In this document: positions 59,543 through 64,000 of the stretch, one piece after another
How the letters are laid out: each line of letters begins with the position of its first letter
How positions within the stretch are numbered: the first letter of the stretch is position 1
Source of the DNA: Niabella sp.
Lineage (GTDB): Bacteria > Bacteroidota > Bacteroidia > Chitinophagales > Chitinophagaceae
Reading direction: 5' to 3'
Length of the DNA: 64,000 bases
Assembly (NCBI GenBank): GCA_027493055.1
Contig: JAPUDO010000102.1
Span: 115,459-179,458, forward strand
Notes under the pieces: model-generated
Database searches by the model: none
Told to the model about the DNA's origin: nothing
Seen by the model: the letters and a program-made list of their open reading frames with translations, nothing else
Translations under genes and position numbers: made by a program

Positions 59543-59991
59543 TTTTTTATGTTTTGTTGTGTAAGATATTTTTCAAGCCGTTCAAAGTTTTGTTTTTGTC
59601 CGTCTTTTGCATTGAAGACATTTATAACTGTTGCCAGCATTTCTTCTGTGTCAAACAGGGAGCACCATTCTATTTGTGTTTCTTCACCTTTGGATTCAAA
59701 AACAATGGTAGCCATGAAGTGAGGGTTGAAATGTTCAAAAACGATTTTCTTTAAAGGAATAATTTCTTTGAAAACACTTCTGTTGGGGTAATTCTGCCCG
59801 TTTGAATGATTATGCAGCGTCAGTTTCCATTCACCGCCTTCTCTGAAATCCATTTTGTGGATGGTGGTAGTATGTTCATTAGGTCCCCACCATTGAGCCA
59901 GATATTCGGGTTCTGTCCAGAGTTTCCAAACCAGGTCAATCGGCGCCCTTACTATCTTCTTCATTTTCAGTTCCCTGTTATTTGTATTCAT
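59539..59991 (-). CDS. SRPBCC/AHSA1 family protein, copy 1 of the ArsR operon
   Basis: A 150-residue START-fold protein: KKIVRAPIDLVWKLWTEPEY, WGPNEHTTTIHKMDFREGGE, GEETQIEWCSLFDTEEMLAT. I start at ATG 59991 (MNTNNRELKMKK). Extending the frame to 60111 would encode [15 protein letters not shown], the translation of a common intergenic repeat, so that extension is rejected. Confidence 0.88.
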   Translation of the reverse strand: MNTNNRELKMKKIVRAPIDLVWKLWTEPEYLAQWWGPNEHTTTIHKMDFREGGEWKLTLHNHSNGQNYPNRSVFKEIIPLKKIVFEHFNPHFMATIVFESKGEETQIEWCSLFDTEEMLATVINVFNAKDGQKQNFERLEKYLTQQNIKK

Positions 59992-59997
59992 TATTAT

Positions 59998-60075
59998 TAC
60001 CTTTAAATTTTTATTTGCCACTACGGCACAAAAGCTCGGAGTTTTCTCTTTGTGCCTTCGTGTCTTTGTGGCATT
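59998..60075. repeat. Intergenic 'ctttgtgccttcgtgtcttt' repeat
   Basis: GCCACTACGGCACAAAAG (60018-60035) and CTTTGTGCCTTCGTGTCTTT with GTGGC (60047-60071) form an imperfect inverted pair of a repeat seen across Bacteroidota. It separates arsR from the first AHSA1 gene. Confidence 0.65.
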
Positions 60076-60076
60076 C

Positions 60077-60391
60077 TTATTTCTTTTGCATCTTTGCCAA
60101 TAGCTTATCAAGATTATTGAAGCGGCTTTCCCAGATTTGCCGGAATTGATCCAGCCATTTGTCTATCTCTTTCATTTTTTCCAGTTGGAGTGAGTAATAA
60201 ATTTCGCGCCCCTGCTGCTGCTGCTGTACCAGCTCACATTCTGTTAATATGCGCAGGTGCTTGGATATCGCCTGGCGGGTACTGTCAAAATGTTGTGCAA
60301 TGGCATTGGGCGTCATTGCCTGCATGGCTATCAATGCTATAATAGCTCTCCGGGTGGGGTCGGCTATGGCCTGGAATATATCTCTTCGCAT
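60077..60391 (-). CDS. ArsR-family transcriptional regulator
   Basis: A 104-residue winged-helix regulator: [60 protein letters not shown]. It is of the type that precedes SRPBCC/AHSA1 genes and controls them. No metal-binding CxC is seen, so the signal is not obviously a metal. Start ATG 60391. Confidence 0.93.
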   Translation of the reverse strand: MRRDIFQAIADPTRRAIIALIAMQAMTPNAIAQHFDSTRQAISKHLRILTECELVQQQQQGREIYYSLQLEKMKEIDKWLDQFRQIWESRFNNLDKLLAKMQKK

Positions 60392-60407
60392 GGTTAATAA
60401 ATCTAAT

Positions 60408-60457
60408 TACGAAACCGTTCGGTTGCGAATATAAGTGAAACTATTTGGTTGCACAAA
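60408..60457. promoter_or_regulatory. Candidate ArsR operator upstream of arsR
   Basis: AACCGTTCGGTT (a 5-bp inverted pair) followed by GC, and 18 bases on a direct copy TTTGGTTGC. Such GCAACC/GGTTGC boxes are typical in front of ArsR-AHSA1 units. Confidence 0.55.
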
Positions 60458-60525
60458 CTTTTTTTGTTAAAAAATTTTAGGAAGCCTTTGGGATTGGTTT
60501 GTTTATGCTGTCTTTGAAAATGTGT

Positions 60526-60882
60526 TTATAGACTTTGGCCAAACGTAAGCAGGTTATTATCCGGATCAAGAAGGGAAAACTCTTTCTGTCCCCAGGGTTT
60601 GGTCTGTAAAGCACCATTGGGATGGATAGCAATATTATTTGCTAACAACACTTGATATAAGCCTTCAATATCATCCGTTCTTATATAAACCTGACCGTAA
60701 TTTTCTTTTGGATCCAGTTCTTTAAACTCAAAAAAATGGATTTGGACTCCTTCCTTTTCTATCATCAGGTAGCCATTGTAATCAGCATTTCCATATTCTT
60801 TAAAGCCCAACCTGCCAATATAATAATTCCGTGTAACCTCTTTGTTGCGCATGGGTAATTTGGGATGAACGGCTGTAAGCAT
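60526..60882 (-). CDS. VOC-family (glyoxalase/bleomycin resistance) protein
   Basis: A 118-residue single-domain VOC protein: HPKLPMRNKEVTRNYYIGRL, GVQIHFFEFKELDPKENYGQ, VYIRTDDIEGLYQVLL, KPWGQKEFSLLDPDNNLLTF. Metal ligands are probably His3-like N-terminal H, and Glu in EFSLLDPDNN. It is near the ArsR unit but on its own. Substrate unknown. Confidence 0.85.
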   Translation of the reverse strand: MLTAVHPKLPMRNKEVTRNYYIGRLGFKEYGNADYNGYLMIEKEGVQIHFFEFKELDPKENYGQVYIRTDDIEGLYQVLLANNIAIHPNGALQTKPWGQKEFSLLDPDNNLLTFGQSL

Positions 60883-60944
60883 GATAGGGTATTAAGCGTT
60901 GTTGTAAGACAAATTTAATTTAAAAGCAGGTAAGATATAGCTCT

Positions 60945-60998
60945 TAAAAAGTTGCCGCAGGCGACAGAATAAGGTTGCGAAGCGAGGACGCTTCGCAC
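60945..60998. repeat. Dispersed palindromic element, copy E
   Basis: AAAAAGTTGCCGCAGGCGAC then AGAATAAGG and TGCGAAGCG-AGGA-CGCTTCGCA (60976-60997), a perfect 9-bp stem. Confidence 0.75.
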
Positions 60999-61040
60999 AA
61001 CGGTACCATTTGTTCCTTTGCCGGCATCATAACAAACTGG

Positions 61041-62171
61041 CTACATGATCCCCTGCCACCATTTTTTAAATGTTTGGGCACTGTCTTTCAACACAACGGG
61101 TTCACCTATCATGGGCGTCATTAAATGGATGCTGTCTTTTTCTGCCGCTTTTGAAATATTTTCCAAAGGTTCGTACCAGGCGTGCATAGCTAAGGCATAC
61201 CGCGAGTTGTGCACCGTGAACAGGCGCCTGGGCTGCAGGTCTTTTACCGCCTTAAGCAGGTCTTCTGGAACAAGGTGTATGTATTTCCAGTCATTATTGT
61301 ATTGCCCGTTTTCAAGTATAGCCAGATCGATAGTGCCAAAGCGGTTTTTAATGTCTGCAAAATGCGTGTCGTAGCCCGAGTCGCCACCCAGGTAAATATT
61401 TCCCGATGGCGACTGTAACATATAGGAAGCCCAAAGCGATTGGTTCCTTTTAAGGCCACGGCCCGAAAAATGCCGTGCAGGTAAGGCTGTAATGGTGAAG
61501 CCCCCGGCTACGCTGGTATGTTCATTCCAATCCAGCTCTGTTATTTTGTTTTTGTCAAAACCCCAGTATTCGAGGTGCTCACCTACACCAAGAGGACAAA
61601 TAACACGCCCTACCCTGTTTTTAAGGTTCAGCATGGTTTTATAATCTAAGTGATCCCAATGATCGTGGGTTAAAATAAGCACATCTGCATCCGGCAGGTC
61701 TTCAGGATTGTAAATAGAAGTGCCGTTAAAGGCTTTATTGAAAGCAGAAAGCGGCGATGCGGAAACTAAAACAGGATCTACCAGGAATTTTTTGCCGCTG
61801 ATCTGCATGTATAAGGAGGAGTGCCCCATCCATACCAGTATATCTTCAGCAGGGTTGAGTTGTTTAAGATCTGTTTTAATGGCTGGAATATCTTTACCAG
61901 GCCGGAGGTCCTTAATCTTTTTAAACAGGAAATCGTACATAACACCCGCCATGTTTCTATCAGAAGAAAAATTGGGTGTTATACTTTGATTTTGAAAAGC
62001 CCCGTCCCTGTAATTGGGCGATTTTTTAATGCGCTCTAATCTTTCGCCGGAAGGAGCCTTACCAAAGTTGCGCTGATTGACGAAGATGGCTGTAGCAACT
62101 ACCACAAGGATGATAATGGATAGTAATACCCACATTGTTTTTTTAAATTTATTTTTTAGAGAAGCGTTCAT
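61041..62171 (-). CDS. MBL-fold metallo-hydrolase (NAPE-PLD-like)
   Basis: A 376-residue protein with an N-terminal helix (MWVLLSIIILVVVATAIFV) and a metallo-beta-lactamase fold: VWMGHSSLYMQISGKKFLVD, LILTHDHWDHLDY (HxHxDH), TALPARHFSGRGLKRNQSLW, IYLGGDSGYD and LFTVHNSRYALAMHAW. It is of the N-acyl-phosphatidylethanolamine phospholipase D-like group, so it hydrolyses a lipid or sugar-phosphate ester. Membrane-anchored, start 62171. Confidence 0.88.
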   Translation of the reverse strand: MNASLKNKFKKTMWVLLSIIILVVVATAIFVNQRNFGKAPSGERLERIKKSPNYRDGAFQNQSITPNFSSDRNMAGVMYDFLFKKIKDLRPGKDIPAIKTDLKQLNPAEDILVWMGHSSLYMQISGKKFLVDPVLVSASPLSAFNKAFNGTSIYNPEDLPDADVLILTHDHWDHLDYKTMLNLKNRVGRVICPLGVGEHLEYWGFDKNKITELDWNEHTSVAGGFTITALPARHFSGRGLKRNQSLWASYMLQSPSGNIYLGGDSGYDTHFADIKNRFGTIDLAILENGQYNNDWKYIHLVPEDLLKAVKDLQPRRLFTVHNSRYALAMHAWYEPLENISKAAEKDSIHLMTPMIGEPVVLKDSAQTFKKWWQGIM

Positions 62172-62373
62172 GCTATGCTGATAACTAGGAGAAACAAATA
62201 TGCCTTATTGCTTGTTCGCCAAGCTGTTGGGAAAATTACCCTAAAGGGGTTTAAATAAGCCCTATTTTTGAAAACGGCTTGATGTGACTTTTACTTTAAA
62301 AAAAAATGATAGGGCGATTGTTAAAGCTGACACCTTTGGAAAAACAGGGAAAATGAGCAGGATTATCTACGGT

Positions 62374-62381
62374 TAAGTTTG
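62374..62381 (+). promoter_or_regulatory. -7 box of the PL6-like gene (TAAGTTTG)
   Basis: Exact TAnnTTTG, 29 nt before ATG 62411. Confidence 0.5.
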
Positions 62382-62410
62382 ATATACTGGTACAAAAACA
62401 GGAGGAGAAA

Positions 62411-63691
62411 ATGATCAGAAACGCCTTATGTACTATCGCTCTTTTATTGGCGCTGCATATAGCGGCGGTGAGTAGCGGGAAATCGTATGCTATAAATAAT
62501 AGCAATGATTTAAAAACGCTTAAATTAAAACCAGGCGATACAGTGGTTATCCGCTCCGGCGTTTTGAAAGACCAGGCCTTTCATTTAAAAGGAACCGGAA
62601 CCAAAGAAGCGCCTATTGTACTGATGGCAGAAAAGGCCGGTATGGTAAAATTGACCGGGCAGTCCACATTAAAGCTTGACGGCCAGTGGCTGATAGCGGA
62701 TGGGTTGTTTTTTACAGACGGCTATTCTTTAAAGGAAGATGTGGTGGCTTTTTCAAAAAAGTCAGCTTATTGCAGGCTCACCAATACTACCATTAAAAAC
62801 TATAATCCGCCTTCGGATGAAACTGAATACAAATGGGTGTCTTTATATAGTACAAATAATCGCCTGGATCATTGTAATATTACCGGTAAAAATCACCAGG
62901 GAGCTACAGTGGTTGTTTGGTTATCAGAAGCGCCCAATTATCACAGCATTGATCACAACTATTTCGGCGGGCGGCCCCCGCTGGGCCGTAATGGCGGAGA
63001 AACGATTCGCAGGTACCAACGACTGGTCGTTTCATCCTTCTTATACTTTGGTTGAAGATAATATTTTTGATCAATGCGACCGTGAGAGTGAGATCATCTT
63101 GGTAAAGTCATTATATAATACTATCCGGCGAAATCTGTTTTATGAAAGCGATGGCATGTTAACGCTAAGACATGGTAATTACAATACGGTACGGGATAAT
63201 TTTTTTATTGGTAACGGTAAAAAAAATGCGGGTGGTGTAAGAATTATAGGAGAGCATCATACCGTGAGCAACAACTATATGCAGGGGTTAAGGGGAACCG
63301 GCATAATGTCGGCTATTTCCATTATGAACACTGTAGAAAATCCTAAGCTGAATGAGTACTGGATAGTAATAGGCTCCGGCAAGGATGCAGTAAGAAAAGT
63401 GCCGCCGGATAGCCTCTTTATCTCGTACAATTATATACAAAACGCCGGCAGCACTGTTATAGAGAACGAAAAAATTAAAAACCTGTTTGCAGCTTGTAAT
63501 ATGGTTTGGCGCAGCGCAGCGCAGCACCGGCGAGGTTTACAAAAAGTCCGAAACAAATTTTGCAAAAAGACAGTAAAGATGTCTGGCAGCTGCCCGGCGG
63601 CAACCGGCAGCCCTTCTGGCTTTCAGAAGCAATAGGGCCGGAATGGGATAGTGAGATAAAGAAATCCCTTGCAGCTATAAAGATCAGGTAA
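62411..63691 (+). pseudogene. Polysaccharide lyase family 6 (alginate/chondroitin lyase-like) pseudogene
   Basis: The coding is broken by several frameshifts. 62411-63010 encodes a leader ([20 protein letters not shown]) and the start of a PL6 beta-helix ([50 protein letters not shown]). Near 63011 the frame moves to [20 protein letters not shown] ... DGMLTLRHGNYNTVRDNFFI ... GGVRIIGEHHTVSNNYMQGL. Around 63509-63523 a GCGCA x3 tract precedes another shift, and the tail VWQLPGGNRQPFWLSEAIGP is in the first frame again. In all about 427 codons against the usual 480 or more, so material is also missing. Decayed catabolic gene. Confidence 0.85.
63509..63523. repeat. GCGCA x3 short tandem repeat in the PL6 pseudogene
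   Basis: Three 5-bp units at the site of a frame change; one unit gained or lost shifts the frame, so this may be the frameshift's cause. Confidence 0.55.
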
Positions 63692-64000
63692 CAAAAGCAT
63701 TTTATAGCAAGGGGCTTGTTTAAACTTTTAAATTTTGCCGGGAAAAACAGGTCCCATGTCATTTCGTATCCCGCAAAGCGGAAGAAGATATCTCAACGTT
63801 CAGCTGTAACTGGCCTTTCGTTTAGATTTTTTGCTTCGCTCTGAAGCGACGATCGTTTTTTTTCCGATTGTGCCTAAACTTGCGCTGGAGTTTCCCTGGA
63901 AGTCCTCTGGACCTTCGGACCTGGCCAGTTCATATGTTACTTGTTTCTAATTAACCCAAGTTGCGAGAAAATGTGAGAACTAAAAAAGAGCATAAGAAAA
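63692..64000. other. 309-bp right-end stretch without a recognised gene
   Basis: No convincing coding frame. It holds TGTCATTTCG...GAAGAAGATATCTCAAC, a word of the Bacteroidota intergenic repeat type, TTGCTTCGCTCTGAAGCGAC, a weak hairpin related to the dispersed element, and GGAAGTCCTCTGGACC. It may be the leader of a gene beyond the window. Confidence 0.5.

Noticed and set aside
59992-60111. N-terminal extension of the first AHSA1 protein
   Set aside because: It would translate an intergenic repeat (NATKTRRHKEK), a familiar artefact in Bacteroidota.
62739-63635. A separate 298-codon gene
   Set aside because: Its first 90 codons are out-of-frame reading of the PL6 start; the rest is the middle of the same lyase, so it belongs to one broken gene.

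Overview
The window reads as chromosomal DNA of a Bacteroidota bacterium, most likely Chitinophagaceae (the family is an inference from gene content). Support: promoters with the Bacteroidota -7 box TAnnTTTG (here usually TATCTTTG), few Shine-Dalgarno sequences, families largely confined to this phylum (DUF2480, IPExxxVDY-type, DUF6132, HYC_CC_PP, surface beta-propeller lipoproteins beside BtuB), many TonB-dependent receptors and lipoproteins, and intergenic spaces crowded with small palindromic repeats. No rRNA, tRNA, CRISPR array or prophage was recognised.

Layout. 1-8 kb: the end of a siderophore receptor, a PepSY membrane protein, MsrB, adenylate kinase, two small enzymes and FeoB (iron and repair functions). 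8-13.8 kb: housekeeping genes (pterin dehydratase, PpiD-like foldase, CorA, KdsB). 13.8-20.3 kb: an accessory stretch with a REP-associated tyrosine transposase between inverted REP hairpins, a quinone reductase, two tandem AlbA_2/HATPase regulators (one without its ATG), two XRE regulators (one apparently frameshifted), a perfect 22-bp operator-like palindrome, and a GNAT-like gene overlapping a tiny basic protein gene. 20.3-25.6 kb: a TonB receptor with an N-terminal heavy-metal (HMA) domain and its HYC_CC_PP partner, a sterol desaturase-like protein and SRPBCC/DUF2007 proteins. 25.7-31.6 kb: a vitamin B12 uptake operon under a cobalamin riboswitch, with BtuB, two propeller lipoproteins and a PKD-like lipoprotein.

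32-44 kb: DnaN, a protease/zinc-ribbon/YbjN-like protein and its neighbour, RecX, an omega-amidase, a PadR regulator with two paralogous membrane proteins, S41 peptidase, ThiL, an IVS-type four-helix protein between inverted repeats, and an inositol monophosphatase. 44-52 kb: a 137-bp MITE-like element, Uma2, GH3, LysE, MtgA, a redox cluster ending in thioredoxin, an NAD salvage pair (nicotinamide riboside kinase and PnuC) and Nfu. 52-64 kb: an OmpA/VWA pair, an ArsC/Spx protein, a frameshifted DUF1016 nuclease, an MFS transporter, ArsR with three AHSA1 proteins, an MBL hydrolase and a decayed PL6 lyase.

The strongest unexplained theme is repeat activity. Several unrelated palindromic families share the intergenic spaces, and two genes (omega-amidase and nicotinamide riboside kinase) seem to have absorbed repeat DNA in frame. 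The accessory stretch at 15-20 kb and the HMA-receptor pair are the best places to look for undescribed biology.
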